Source: Palsa-506 sp963707065 (GTDB taxonomy: Bacteria > Actinomycetota > Actinomycetes > Streptosporangiales > Streptosporangiaceae). From it: 64,000 bases of DNA. Below, in pieces: positions 9,301 through 20,458 of the stretch. The DNA lies in NCBI GenBank assembly GCA_963707065.1, contig CAVPPJ010000022.1, positions 1-64,000 of the forward strand, written 5' to 3'. Position 1 is the stretch's first letter. Each line of letters opens with the position of its first letter. The notes under the pieces are model-generated. The model saw only the letters and a list, made by a program, of their open reading frames with translations, was not told the DNA's origin and did no database searches. Both the position numbers and the translations under genes were made by a program.

Positions 9301-9897
9301 TCAGCTGGTCAGGGCGGCGAGCCCGCGCTTCGGGTTATAGGCGGCGAGCTTCTGGCGCAGCTTGCCGCGGCCGCGATGCAGCCGCGACATTACCGTGCCA
9401 ATGGGCGTCCCCATGATCTCGGCAATCTCGCGATACGGGTAGCCCTCGATGTCAGCCAGGTAGACAGCCACCTTGAACTCGTCAGGGAGATCACGCAGCG
9501 CCCGCAGGATCTCCGAGTCGGCCAGCCGGTCGAGCGCCTCGGATTCTGCCGAGCGGGCCGGCGCCGCCAGCGGGTCGCTACTGACCTGCCAGTCCTCGTG
9601 GAAGTCGGTACCGAGCGCCTGCATGGGCTCGCGCCGCTTCTTCCGGTAAGAGTTGATGAAGGTGTTCGCCAGGATCCTGTGCAGCCAGGCACGCAGGTTG
9701 GTACCCGGCATGAACTGGTGGAAGGCCGCATACGCCTTGGCGGAAGTCTCCTGGACGAGATCCTCGGCATCGGAGGGGTTCCGGGTCATGCGGAGCGCCG
9801 CCGGATACAGCTGGCCCAGGAAGGGCACAACGTCCTGCTCGAACCGGGTATCCTGATCCGGTGCCTGCTCGATCGGGCTCATCGCCGCTCCGCTCAT
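9301..9897 (-). CDS. sigR: SigR/SigH-type ECF RNA polymerase sigma factor
   Basis: 198 residues from ATG 9897, which has AAGAGG upstream on its strand. Region 2 reads ALRMTRNPSDAEDLVQET, AYAAFHQF and NLRAWLHRILANTFINSYRKK, and region 4 reads EIAEIMGTPIGTVMSRLHRGR. This is nearly the diagnostic text of Streptomyces SigR / mycobacterial SigH, which switch on thioredoxin and thiol-homeostasis genes under disulfide stress. In those genomes the zinc anti-sigma factor RsrA/RshA is encoded directly downstream; here only about 80 noncoding bases separate sigR from a convergent gene, so the anti-sigma factor is not adjacent. No SigR-type GGAAT/GTT promoter was evident upstream. Confidence 0.88.
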   Translation of the reverse strand: MSGAAMSPIEQAPDQDTRFEQDVVPFLGQLYPAALRMTRNPSDAEDLVQETSAKAYAAFHQFMPGTNLRAWLHRILANTFINSYRKKRREPMQALGTDFHEDWQVSSDPLAAPARSAESEALDRLADSEILRALRDLPDEFKVAVYLADIEGYPYREIAEIMGTPIGTVMSRLHRGRGKLRQKLAAYNPKRGLAALTS

Positions 9898-10081
9898 CGT
9901 TAACCTCTTACCTACTAGACGTCGCGGATGCCCGTCTGGACGCGTTCTACGCGCAACAATTTGCGCACGCAGCGATGTCGCTCTCGGTAACAGGCTAGTT
10001 CGTGCTGTCTTCGTTGCCGTCAGCGCCCCGGCTTGGCCAGCTGCCGGCCCGGCGAGCGCGCTGAGCCGGCCTGATCCCGGC

Positions 10082-11650
10082 TCAGATCCAGCCGTGATAC
10101 CACATCCGGGACAGCCAGGAGCTGTAGGGGATGATCTTGGCGGCCAGCACCGGATACAGGTAGTAGAAGTTCGCCAGGACGGCAATCAGGTAGACGCCGG
10201 TGACGGTCGCGCCGGCTGTCCTGCGGGCCGTGCTCGCCCGCGCGGAACCGATAAGCAGCCCGAGGCAGAGGGTGATGGCGATCACCACGAACGGCTCGAA
10301 CGCCACCGCGTAGAAGAAGAACATGGTGCGGTGGTCGTCCCAGGCGTACCAGAACCAGGGCAGCCAGCCAGCCGCTATTCCCAGCAGTACGGCCCCGGCC
10401 CGCCAGTCCCGGCGGCCAAGCCACCAGAGCAGGCAGACGGCGATCGCGAGGATGGACGCCCACCAGATCGCCGGGGTGCCGATCGCGAGGACCTCCTGCG
10501 AGCAGCTCTTGGCGCCGCAGGTGGTGGACGAGGAGTTGTAGAAGAACGAGACCGGCCTGCTCATCAGCAGCCAGGTCCATGGCCAGGACTGGTACGGGTG
10601 ATGCGTGGTCAGGGCGACGCTGAACTGCCACATGGCCTTGTTGTACTGGTACAGCGAGTCCAGCGCGGACAGCACCGGAGTGTGATTGCCGTGCTGCGCG
10701 GCCCAGTTCCTGTCGTAACCCGCGCTGGAGGCGAACCAGCCGCTCCAGGAAGCCAGGTAGGCAGCCGCCGGGACCAGCCCGAAGGAGACCGGCAGCCAGC
10801 TGGCGTCCCGGAGCAGCGCGCCGCGGGCGTAACCGCGGAATCCGGCGGCCCGCCGGGCGCCGAGATCCCAGCTGAAGGCCAGGCACGCGAACGCGGGGAT
10901 GTACCAGATGCCGTTCCACTTGGATGCGCAGGCAAGGCCGAGGCACAGCCCGGCCAGGATGCGCCACCAGCGGATGCCGAGACGCGGACCGCGGTCATCG
11001 GTCATGCCCGCGGCAACCGCCGCGGCGATCCTGGCCCGGGAGCGATCCCGGTCGACCAGCAGCGCGCCGAACGCGGCCAGCACCCAGAACATGACGAAGA
11101 TGTCGAGCAGCGCGGTGCGGCTCATCACGAACTCGAGCCCGTCCAGCGCCAGCAGCAGCCCCGCCACGCAGCCGAGCAAGGTGGATCTTGTCATCCTGCG
11201 CGCGATGCGCGCGGTGAGCAGGATGGCCAGCGAGCCGACGACGGCGGCGGCGAACCGCCACCCGAAGGGCGTCAGGCCGAACAGCCACTCACCGCCGGCA
11301 ATGAGGACCTTCCCGAACGGGGGATGCACCACGAACTCGCCGCCCGAGGCGAGGATGTGGGTGGAACGGCCGCTCGCGAGGATCGCATTGGCATTCTTGA
11401 CATGATTGATCTCCACGCCATGGCGCAGGATCCCGTAGGCGTCGCCGACGTAGTACGTCTCGTCGAAGATGACCGCGCGGGGATCGCTGAGCCGGCTGAA
11501 GCGCAGGAACGTGCCGAGCGCCGTGACAAGCAGCGGCCCGAGCCAGCCCCAGAGCGCGCTGCCACCGATGGCGGGCACGAGCCGGTCAGCCAGCTCAGAT
11601 GCCTGATCATCGTGCTGGTCAGTCAGCGGCACGTCTTCGTCTGCCCTCAT
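10082..11650 (-). CDS. pmt: Polyprenyl-phosphate-mannose--protein O-mannosyltransferase
   Basis: 522 residues, polytopic. The first loop has VIFDETYYVGDAY, with the Asp-Glu pair conserved in PMT enzymes, and VVHPPFGKVLIAGG follows in the same region. The C-terminal half holds further helices and a WAWDDHRTMFFFY-type stretch. PMTs transfer mannose from polyprenyl-phosphate-mannose to Ser/Thr of proteins during Sec export. It is transcribed divergently from rsmI with under 70 bp between starts, the same arrangement as Rv1002c/Rv1003 in Mycobacterium tuberculosis, which supports orthology. Confidence 0.9.
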   Translation of the reverse strand: MRADEDVPLTDQHDDQASELADRLVPAIGGSALWGWLGPLLVTALGTFLRFSRLSDPRAVIFDETYYVGDAYGILRHGVEINHVKNANAILASGRSTHILASGGEFVVHPPFGKVLIAGGEWLFGLTPFGWRFAAAVVGSLAILLTARIARRMTRSTLLGCVAGLLLALDGLEFVMSRTALLDIFVMFWVLAAFGALLVDRDRSRARIAAAVAAGMTDDRGPRLGIRWWRILAGLCLGLACASKWNGIWYIPAFACLAFSWDLGARRAAGFRGYARGALLRDASWLPVSFGLVPAAAYLASWSGWFASSAGYDRNWAAQHGNHTPVLSALDSLYQYNKAMWQFSVALTTHHPYQSWPWTWLLMSRPVSFFYNSSSTTCGAKSCSQEVLAIGTPAIWWASILAIAVCLLWWLGRRDWRAGAVLLGIAAGWLPWFWYAWDDHRTMFFFYAVAFEPFVVIAITLCLGLLIGSARASTARRTAGATVTGVYLIAVLANFYYLYPVLAAKIIPYSSWLSRMWYHGWI

Positions 11651-11718
11651 CGGATGTCATCGTAGGGGCGCCGGGCATTAGCGTGTGCGGCGGAGGCAGC
11701 GGCGGAGGCAGAGGCGGC

Positions 11719-12618
11719 ATGGGCAACGACGGAAATGACGACGGAAAAGATGACAGGCCGGCAACGCTGCTGATCGCCGCCGTCCCCATCGGGCGGCCCG
11801 AGGATGCCTCGCCCAGGCTCGCGGCCGCGCTCAGCGAAGCCGGGATCATCGCGGCCGAGGACACCCGCCGGGTCCGCAGGCTCGCCGCCGCGCTCGGTGC
11901 CGCGCTGACCGCCAGGATCGTGTCGTACTACGACGAGGTCGAGACCAGGCGGGCAGCGGGGCTGCTGGCCGAGCTGCGAGCGGGTCATGACGTGCTGCTC
12001 GTCTCGGACGCCGGCATGCCGGGCGTCAGCGACCCCGGGTACCGGATCGTGGCGGCCGCGGCCGCCGAGGGCATCCGGGTGAGCGTGCTGCCCGGGCCGT
12101 CCGCGGTGACCGCCGCGCTCGCGATCTCCGGGCTGCCCACCGACCGGTTCTGCTTCGAGGGCTTCCCGCCGCGGAAGGCGGGCGAGCGGGGACGGAGATT
12201 CGCTGAACTGGCTGGCGAGCCGCGGACGATGGTCTTCTTCGAGTCGCCGCGCAGGCTCGCGGTCACCCTGGCCGAGCTGGCCGGGGCCTTCGGCGCCGGC
12301 CGCCGGGCGGCCGTCTGCCGCGAGCTGACCAAGACGCACGAGGAAGTCCGCCGCGGCACTCTGGCCGAGCTGGCCGACTGGGCCAGCCCTGGCGTGCTCG
12401 GCGAGATTACCCTGGTGATCCAGGGCGCTCCGGCCCGGCCCGCGGTGGGCTCGGCCGCGGATGCGGTGGCCGAGGTGGCCAGCCGGGAGCAGTCGGGGAT
12501 GGCGCGCAACGCGGCGATCGCGGCCGTCGCCAGGGAACGCGGGCTGCCGAGGGGCGACGTGTACGACGCCGTGGTGCGGGCGAGATCAGCCGCCCGCGGC
12601 GGCCAGCGGTCACCGTAG
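11719..12618 (+). CDS. rsmI: 16S rRNA (cytidine(1402)-2'-O)-methyltransferase
   Basis: 299 residues from ATG 11719; the open frame upstream is Gly-rich and not conserved. Family hallmarks are PIGRPEDASPR, AAEDTRRVRRL, LVSDAGMPGVSDPGY, VLPGPSAVTAAL and FEGFPPRKAGER. RsmI uses S-adenosylmethionine to methylate the 2'-OH of C1402 in 16S rRNA, in the ribosomal P site. The usual family start would be at about residue 16 of this call, so the 15 acidic residues (GNDGNDDGKDD) before ATLLIAAVPIG may be an extension. It stands divergent from pmt and directly upstream of metG. Confidence 0.93.
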   Translation: MGNDGNDDGKDDRPATLLIAAVPIGRPEDASPRLAAALSEAGIIAAEDTRRVRRLAAALGAALTARIVSYYDEVETRRAAGLLAELRAGHDVLLVSDAGMPGVSDPGYRIVAAAAAEGIRVSVLPGPSAVTAALAISGLPTDRFCFEGFPPRKAGERGRRFAELAGEPRTMVFFESPRRLAVTLAELAGAFGAGRRAAVCRELTKTHEEVRRGTLAELADWASPGVLGEITLVIQGAPARPAVGSAADAVAEVASREQSGMARNAAIAAVARERGLPRGDVYDAVVRARSAARGGQRSP

Positions 12619-12658
12619 CGGACCATGCGCCGATCCCGGTGGCCCTAGGCTGGTGGCC

Positions 12659-14455
12659 ATGTCGCCGACGAGCCGCCACATCCTGGCCGCGCCAGCCTGG
12701 CCGTACGCTAACGGCCCACGCCACATCGGGCATGTCTCCGGCTTCGGGCTGCCCTGCGACATGTTCAGCAGGTACCAGCGGATGGCCGGCAACAAGGTGC
12801 TGATGGTCAGCGGCACTGATGAGCACGGCACCCCGATCCAGGTCCAGGCCGACGCCGAGGGCGTGACCGCCAGGGAGCTAGCCGACCGTTACAACCGGGT
12901 CATCGTCGATGACCTGGCCGGCCTGCACATGTCGTACGACCTGTTCACCAGGACGACCACCCGCAATCACTACGCGGTGACCCAGGAGATCTTCACCGGG
13001 CTCTACCGGAACGGCTACATTTTCGCCAGGAACGCGATGGGCGCGATCTCGCCGTCCACCGGCCGGACGCTGCCGGATCGCTACATCGAGGGCACCTGCC
13101 CGATCTGCGGATACGACAGCGCCCGCGGCGACCAGTGCGACAACTGCGGCAACCAGCTTGACCCGGTCGATCTCATCAACCCACGCTCGAAGATCAACGG
13201 AGAGACGCCTGTCTTCGCGGAGACCGAGCACTTCTTCCTCGACCTGCCGGCGTTCGCCGAGGTGCTCGGGACCTGGCTGCAGGGCAAGAGCGGCCAGTGG
13301 CGCCCGAACGTGCTGAAGTTCTCCCTGAACCTGCTCGCCGACCTGCAGCCGAGAGCGATCACCAGGGACCTTGACTGGGGCGTGCCCGTCCCGCTGGACG
13401 GCTGGCGGGACCGGCCGGACAAGCGGATCTACGTCTGGTTCGACGCGGTCATCGGCTACCTGTCGGCGTCGGTGGAGTGGGCGCGGCGGTCCGGCGACCC
13501 GGATGCCTGGCGCGCCTGGTGGCAGTCGCCGGACGCCGAGTCGTATTACTTCATGGGCAAGGACAACATCGTCTTCCACTCGGAAATCTGGCCGGCCATG
13601 CTGCTCGGCTACAGCGGCAAGGGCAGTAAGGGCGGCGAGCCGGGATCGCTCGGCGCGCTGAACCTGCCCACCGAGGTGGTGTCCAGCGAGTACCTGACGA
13701 TGGAGGGGCGGAAGTTCTCCTCGTCGCGGTCTGTCGTCATCTACGTGCGGGATTTCCTGGCCAGGTACGACGTGGACGCCCTGCGCTATTACGTCGCCGT
13801 GGCTGGCCCGGAGAACCAGGACACCGATTTCACCTGGAGCGAGTTCATCCGGCGGAACAACGACGAGCTGCTGGCGAACTGGGGCAACCTGGTCAACCGC
13901 TGCATCTCGTTCGCGGCCAGGAACATCCAGGAGATCCCGGCGGCAGGCCAGCTGACCGATGCGGATCAGGCGATACTCCAGCGATCGCGGGCCGCGTATA
14001 AAACCGTCGGTGATTCGCTATCCCGGTCGAGATTCAAGGCAGCCATCAACGAGACCATGCGGACGCTCGCGGAGGCGAACAAGTACCTCTCCGACCAGGC
14101 GCCGTGGAAGCTCCGCGAGTCCGATCCTGAGCGCATGCGGACGATCTGCCATGTCGCGCTGCAGCTCGTCGACGACGGCAAGACGCTGCTGACCCCGTTC
14201 CTGCCGGAATCGTCGCAGCGGGTCTACGAGATGCTCGGCGGCACCGGGGACTGGTCCGGGATGCCGCGGATCGACGAGGTGACCGAGGACGGCGGCCAGC
14301 CCTACCCGGTCATCACCGGCGACTACCGGACCGCTGCCCGGTGGGAGCACGCGGCGATCCGGCCCGGCACCCCGCTCAGGCCGCCGACGCCGCTGTTCGC
14401 CAAGCTCGACCCGTCGGTCGCGGACGAGGAGCTGGCGAGGCTGGAGCGGGCATGA
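12659..14455 (+). CDS. metG: Methionyl-tRNA synthetase
   Basis: 598 residues. PYANGPRHIGHVSGF contains the HIGH motif of class I synthetases, and KFSSSRSV is the KMSKS equivalent. A knuckle CPICGY...CDNCG near residue 145 is the zinc-binding insertion of MetRS. YSYYFMGKDNI-type and GVPVPLD segments also fit. There is no C-terminal tRNA-binding (EMAP) domain, as in many actinobacterial MetRS. ATG 12659 lies 40 bp after rsmI. The enzyme charges initiator and elongator tRNA-Met in the cytoplasm. The gene order rsmI-metG-tatD is the actinobacterial one. Confidence 0.96.
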   Translation: MSPTSRHILAAPAWPYANGPRHIGHVSGFGLPCDMFSRYQRMAGNKVLMVSGTDEHGTPIQVQADAEGVTARELADRYNRVIVDDLAGLHMSYDLFTRTTTRNHYAVTQEIFTGLYRNGYIFARNAMGAISPSTGRTLPDRYIEGTCPICGYDSARGDQCDNCGNQLDPVDLINPRSKINGETPVFAETEHFFLDLPAFAEVLGTWLQGKSGQWRPNVLKFSLNLLADLQPRAITRDLDWGVPVPLDGWRDRPDKRIYVWFDAVIGYLSASVEWARRSGDPDAWRAWWQSPDAESYYFMGKDNIVFHSEIWPAMLLGYSGKGSKGGEPGSLGALNLPTEVVSSEYLTMEGRKFSSSRSVVIYVRDFLARYDVDALRYYVAVAGPENQDTDFTWSEFIRRNNDELLANWGNLVNRCISFAARNIQEIPAAGQLTDADQAILQRSRAAYKTVGDSLSRSRFKAAINETMRTLAEANKYLSDQAPWKLRESDPERMRTICHVALQLVDDGKTLLTPFLPESSQRVYEMLGGTGDWSGMPRIDEVTEDGGQPYPVITGDYRTAARWEHAAIRPGTPLRPPTPLFAKLDPSVADEELARLERA

Positions 14456-14504
14456 CCGAGGCCGGCGCCAGCATCGCGGCGGAGTCAGCCCGTCGGGGTA
14501 CGGG

Positions 14505-15353
14505 GTGCCCGCGGTGAGTGCGGTGTCTTCCCGGGCTGGCGCCGCGCCGCTGCCGGAGCCGCTGCCGGGCGAGGTATTCGATAGTCACTGCCACCTGGAC
14601 ATGATCGAGCGGCCGCCGGGGCAGGTCGTGGCGGATGCCAGTGCCGTCGGCGTTACCCGGATGATCACGGTCGGCTGCGACCTGCCCTCGTCCCGATGGG
14701 CGGCCGCCTGCGCGGCCGAGCATGAGCCCGTCTACGCGGCGGTCGCCATCCACCCGAACGAGACGGCGGCCGCCGCGGCGCTGCCCGGCGGCGCGGTGAC
14801 TGTGCTAGCCGAGATCGCCGCGCTGGCCGCGCTGCCGCAGGTGCGCGCCGTCGGCGAGACCGGACTCGACTACTACCGGGAGTGGTCTGATCCGTCGGTG
14901 CAGCGGGACTGGTTCCGCGCGCATATCGCGATCGCCAAGCAGGCGGGAAAGCCGCTGATGATTCACGACCGGGAGGCGCACGCGGACGTGCTGCGGCTGC
15001 TGGATGAGGAGGGGGCACCGGAGCAGGTCGTGTTCCACTGCTTTTCCGGGGATGAGGTGATGGCGAAGCGGTGCACGGAGGCCGGCTACGTGATGAGCTT
15101 CGCCGGAAACGTCACGTTCGCCAGCGCGCAGCAGCTCAGGGACGCCGCCGCGGTGGCGCCAGCCGACCTGATCCTGGTGGAGACTGACGCTCCGTTTCTC
15201 ACCCCGGTGCCGCACCGCGGAAAGCCGAACTCGCCCGCCATGGTCGCGCACACGCTGCGCTGCATTGCCGAGGTGAAGCAGATGGACGTGGCGGAGCTGT
15301 GCGCGGCCATCACCGCGACCGGCGAGCGCGTCTTCGGGCCGTGGCAGGCCTAG
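14505..15353 (+). CDS. tatD: TatD-family metal-dependent DNase/hydrolase
   Basis: 282 residues from GTG 14505, with GTG 14514 also possible. Metal ligands are visible: DSHCHLDM at the N-terminus, GETGLDYY (Glu), MIHDREAH, FHCFSGD and LVETDAPFLTP (Asp) at the C-terminus. TatD proteins are TIM-barrel amidohydrolase-like enzymes with 3'-5' exonuclease activity on damaged DNA. The gene follows metG by 50 bp. In mycobacteria and streptomycetes rpfB comes next before rsmA; here a repeat tract follows instead. Confidence 0.93.
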   Translation: MPAVSAVSSRAGAAPLPEPLPGEVFDSHCHLDMIERPPGQVVADASAVGVTRMITVGCDLPSSRWAAACAAEHEPVYAAVAIHPNETAAAAALPGGAVTVLAEIAALAALPQVRAVGETGLDYYREWSDPSVQRDWFRAHIAIAKQAGKPLMIHDREAHADVLRLLDEEGAPEQVVFHCFSGDEVMAKRCTEAGYVMSFAGNVTFASAQQLRDAAAVAPADLILVETDAPFLTPVPHRGKPNSPAMVAHTLRCIAEVKQMDVAELCAAITATGERVFGPWQA

Positions 15354-15355
15354 CC

Positions 15356-15666
15356 GTGCCTGGCCCGGCCGGTGCGGACGCGGCCGGTGCGGAGCCGCCC
15401 GGTGCGGAGCCGCCCGCGGCAGGGCCGCCCGGTGCAGAGCCGCCGGGCAGGCGCCTCCGGTGCAGGCCCGGCTCAGGGCCAGCGGGCCCAGCGGCTGGCC
15501 AGGCTCAGGGGCAGGAGGCCCAGGGGCTGGAGGCTCAGCGGCAGCAGGCTCAGGGGCAGCAGGCCCAGCGGCAGCAGGCCCAGCGGGCAGCGAGGCCCAG
15601 CGGCAGCAGGCCCAGCGGCAGCAGGCTCAGGGGCTGGAGGCCCAGGGGCAGCAGGCCGGGGCGGGC
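15356..15666 (+). repeat. Coding-like tandem repeat tract between tatD and rsmA (two 15-bp repeat families)
   Basis: From 15371 to 15445 there are five 15-bp units resembling GGTGCGGAGCCGCCC, and from 15501 to 15655 about ten units resembling AGGCCCAGCGGCAGC. The strand is open from GTG 15356, 3 bases after the tatD stop, reading an Ala/Pro/Glu-rich then Gln/Ala-rich (QQAQ) peptide. One unit, 15576-15592, is 17 bp instead of 15; past it the QQAQ reading is in frame with the rsmA ATG at 15667. This suggests a disordered N-terminal extension of RsmA broken by a 2-bp insertion, or simply repeat noise. No rpfB gene is present in this interval. Confidence 0.7.
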
Positions 15667-16566
15667 ATGGCCCTGCTCGGGCCTGCCGACATCAGGGCGC
15701 TGGCCGCCCGGCTGGGGATCCGGCCAGCCAAGCGGCTCGGCCAGAACTTCGTGACCGACGCCGGAACGATCCGGCGGATCACGGCGATGGCGCAGCTGAC
15801 GCCCGATGACATCGTGCTGGAGGTCGGCCCGGGATTCGGCTCGCTGACGCTGATGCTGCTGGCCGCGGCCCGCCGGGTGATCGCGGTCGAGCTCGATCCG
15901 GTCCTCGCCGCCGAGCTGCCGCGAACCGTCGCCGCGCGGGCGCCCGGGCTGGCTGGCCGGCTGGACGTGGTGACCGCGGACGCGGCGCGGGTGCGGGAGC
16001 TGCCCGGCGACCCGCCCACCGCGCTCGTCGCCAACCTGCCCTACAACGCGTCCGTGCCGGTCGTGCTGCACCTGCTCGCGACCATGCCGTCGGTGCGCCG
16101 TGGCCTGGTCATGGTGCAGGCCGAGGTGGCGGACCGGATGAGCGCCCCGCCCGGCAGCAGGACATACGGCGTTCCCTCGGTCAAGCTCGCCTGGTACGGC
16201 GAAGTGCGCCGGGCTGGATCGGTGCCCAGGAGCGTGTTCTGGCCGGTGCCGAGGGTGGATTCCGGGCTGGTGGCCTTCACCAGGCATCCCGGTGACAGCC
16301 CGGCCGTGCCGAGCCGCGAGGAGGTCTTCGCGGTCGTGGACGCGGCGTTCGCGCAGCGGCGCAAGACGCTGCGCGCGGCACTCGCGCCGTGGGCGGGCTC
16401 GGCGGCCGGCGCGGAGCGGGCGATCAGGGCAGCCGGAGTCGACCCCGGGCTGCGCGGCGAGGCGCTTGGCGTGGCCGAATTCTCGCGCATCGCGGCGGCG
16501 GGCCGTCCGGCGGCCGGCCCGGCACCCGGCCCGGCATCCGGCCCGGCACCCGGGCTACCCGGCTGA
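15667..16566 (+). CDS. rsmA: 16S rRNA (adenine(1518)-N6/adenine(1519)-N6)-dimethyltransferase
   Basis: 299 residues from ATG 15667. Motifs: GQNFVTDAGTIRRI near the N-terminus, the SAM-binding VLEVGPGFGSLT, the catalytic NLPYN, and RTYGVPSVKLAWYG. RsmA/KsgA dimethylates two adenines in the 3' helix of 16S rRNA late in 30S assembly; its loss gives kasugamycin resistance. The C-terminus ends in a short Gly/Pro/Ala repeat (16500-16560). The frame is open upstream to 15460 through the repeat tract, so a longer N-terminus is possible. It is followed by ispE as in other actinobacteria. Confidence 0.95.
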   Translation: MALLGPADIRALAARLGIRPAKRLGQNFVTDAGTIRRITAMAQLTPDDIVLEVGPGFGSLTLMLLAAARRVIAVELDPVLAAELPRTVAARAPGLAGRLDVVTADAARVRELPGDPPTALVANLPYNASVPVVLHLLATMPSVRRGLVMVQAEVADRMSAPPGSRTYGVPSVKLAWYGEVRRAGSVPRSVFWPVPRVDSGLVAFTRHPGDSPAVPSREEVFAVVDAAFAQRRKTLRAALAPWAGSAAGAERAIRAAGVDPGLRGEALGVAEFSRIAAAGRPAAGPAPGPASGPAPGLPG

Positions 16567-16623
16567 CCAGCCGCGTGGCAGCGTTCGCCGGGTAGTCCGC
16601 GGGCCGCGTAAGATCGTCTGATC

Positions 16624-17570
16624 GTGACCCCTGTGACTGTCCGGGTGCCCGCGAAGGTGAACCTCCAGCTCGCCGTCGGGCCGCTGCGTGCCGACGGATA
16701 CCACGACCTGGTGACGGTTTTCCACGCCGTGTCGCTCTTCGACGAGGTGACGGTCCGGCCGGCCGGCCAGACCAGCGTCCAGGTGACGGGAGAGGACGCG
16801 GCGGCAGTCCCGGCCGGGCGGGCGAACCTGGCCGTGCGGGCAGCTGCGGCGCTGGCCAAGGCGGCAGGCCCGAAGCGCGTGCCGAAGTCGGCGGTGGCGA
16901 TCGAGATCCGCAAGCGCATTCCGGTAGCGGCCGGGCTGGCTGGCGGCAGCGCGGACGCCGCCGCGGCGCTGGTTGCCTGCAATGAGCTCTGGCAGGCCGG
17001 CCTGTCCGGGCCGGAACTCAGCGAGGTGGCGGCGGGCGTCGGCAGCGATGTCGCGTTCGCGCTGCTGGGCGGGACCGCAGTCGGAGTGGGCCGCGGCGAG
17101 CAGCTCACCGCCGCCCTGGCCGCCGGGACGTACCACTGGGTGCTCGCATTCTCCGCTGGCGGACTGGCGACGCCGGAGGTCTACGCGACCTGCGACCGGC
17201 TCCGCGCGGCCCGGGCCGGCCGCTCCGCCGGGCCGCCCCGGCCGGGGCCACCTGAGCTCAGCACCGCGCTGATGGCCGCGCTGCGGTCGGCCAGCCCGGC
17301 GGCCGTCGGCCCGCTGCTCGCCAACGACCTGCAGCCCGCGGCGCTCTCGCTGCGCCCCGGGCTTCGCCGGACCCTGGCCGCGGGCCGCGAGCTCGGCGCG
17401 ACCGGCGCCATGGTCTCCGGCTCCGGGCCTACCTGTGCCTTCCTCGCCGCGGACGCCGGGCACGCGCGGGACCTCGCCGTCTCGCTCACCGGCGCCGGGG
17501 TCTGCCGGGCGGTCGTCCGGGTGCACGGGCCGGTCCCCGGAGCGGCCGTGGTCACCAGCACGGAGCACGA

Positions 17571-17574
<4 letters not shown>
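16624..17574 (+). CDS. ispE: 4-diphosphocytidyl-2-C-methyl-D-erythritol kinase
   Basis: 316 residues, GTG start. GHMP kinase features: VPAKVNLQLAVG at the N-terminus, ADGYHDLVTVFHAV, the ATP-binding PVAAGLAGGSADAAAAL, and GSDVAFALLGG. IspE phosphorylates CDP-methylerythritol in the MEP route to isoprenoids, which supplies the menaquinone and polyprenyl carriers used by other genes in this window. It overlaps the start of the ABC-F gene by 4 bases, suggesting translational coupling. Confidence 0.95.
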
Positions 17575-19482
<1,908 letters not shown>

Positions 19483-19515
19483 CCGAAGCTGGCCGTGGGC
19501 GCGAGCGCCAGCCGG

Positions 19516-20421
19516 TCAGCGCAGGTCGGCGCGGCGGAATGCGGCGGCGATCACCCGGTAGCCGGCCGCGTTCGCATGCTCGTTCGGGCCGCGCGGCGGC
19601 GGCGCGCATGCCCAGGTCCATGAGCAGATCAGGGCGACGTTGCGCGGCACCGGGCCGGCCGCAGAGCCAGTGGCCCGGCTGGCGAAATCCCCGCTGCGGA
19701 ACGCGCCGGCGACATCCGCGACGCGCGCGCCGAAGGCCGTATAGGTGCTGGTCAGAAGGTTATTGAGGCCGGCCGCCAGCCGTTCGCTTAGCCGTGCGAG
19801 GAACTGGCCAGCGAGGCCGTCCCGCCAGGCGGCCAGTTCGGGCACGTAGTAGCTCATGCCGATGACGTCGAGCCTGCGGCCGCCAGCGGCCCGGAGCGAC
19901 TGCATGATCTTCGCCAGGTTTCTCGCCGTGCCCGGGACGGCCGACCCGATGCAGCTAGCGATCTTGCTCAGGCTCGGATGAGTGATGCACGTGTCCGGGT
20001 CGTTGGCGCCGATGTCGATGGTGACCAGAGACACCCGGCCGGGATGCGCCCGCAGGAACCTGACGGCGGCGGCAAGCTGCGAGCCACCAGGGTAGGAGCA
20101 GATACCCCCGTGGATCATGGTGGTCGTGGTCTCCCCGCCGCAGCCGAGCTTGACCAGCCGCAGGCCCGGGTCGCCCGGCCGCAGCATCGCGTAGAGCTGG
20201 TCGGGGTAGCCCTGGTCAGTCGGCACGCTCGTGCCCGCCCGGTCCGGCTGGAACCCGCGCGCCAGCGAGTCGCCCAGGGACAGGTAATAGCTGGCTACCG
20301 GCCTGCTCCGGCGGTGATGCGGGACTGGGGTAGCAGCGGGCCCGGCCGTCGCCACGGTCACGGCGACCGCGACCGCCGCGATCATGGCCGTGCCGGTTAG
20401 GACGGCAGTGGCGCGGCGCAT
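19516..20421 (-). CDS. Secreted SGNH/GDSL-family hydrolase
   Basis: 301 residues from ATG 20421. The N-terminus has RR followed by a hydrophobic stretch (AVLTGTAMIAAVAVAVTVATAG), a likely Sec signal peptide or signal anchor. The catalytic Ser block is YYLSLGDSLARGFQ, block II Gly lies in KLGCGGETT, block III Asn is in IDIGANDPDTC, and block V contains ANAAGYRVIA with NEHAN close by. Fold and active-site pattern match actinobacterial lipase/esterase-like SGNH enzymes. Six Cys suggest disulfides in the mature enzyme. Substrate is unknown; lipid or O-acetyl glycan esterase activity is possible. It converges with the ABC-F gene. Confidence 0.8.
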   Translation of the reverse strand: MRRATAVLTGTAMIAAVAVAVTVATAGPAATPVPHHRRSRPVASYYLSLGDSLARGFQPDRAGTSVPTDQGYPDQLYAMLRPGDPGLRLVKLGCGGETTTTMIHGGICSYPGGSQLAAAVRFLRAHPGRVSLVTIDIGANDPDTCITHPSLSKIASCIGSAVPGTARNLAKIMQSLRAAGGRRLDVIGMSYYVPELAAWRDGLAGQFLARLSERLAAGLNNLLTSTYTAFGARVADVAGAFRSGDFASRATGSAAGPVPRNVALICSWTWACAPPPRGPNEHANAAGYRVIAAAFRRADLR

Positions 20422-20458
20422 CCGTTCCCTATAAGTGGCATGGTCATAGCGGGCATGG

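Noticed and set aside
15460..15666. Extended N-terminus of RsmA counted as coding
   Set aside because: Low-complexity repeat with an irregular 17-bp unit; the conserved protein starts at ATG 15667. Kept as a repeat feature and a finding instead.
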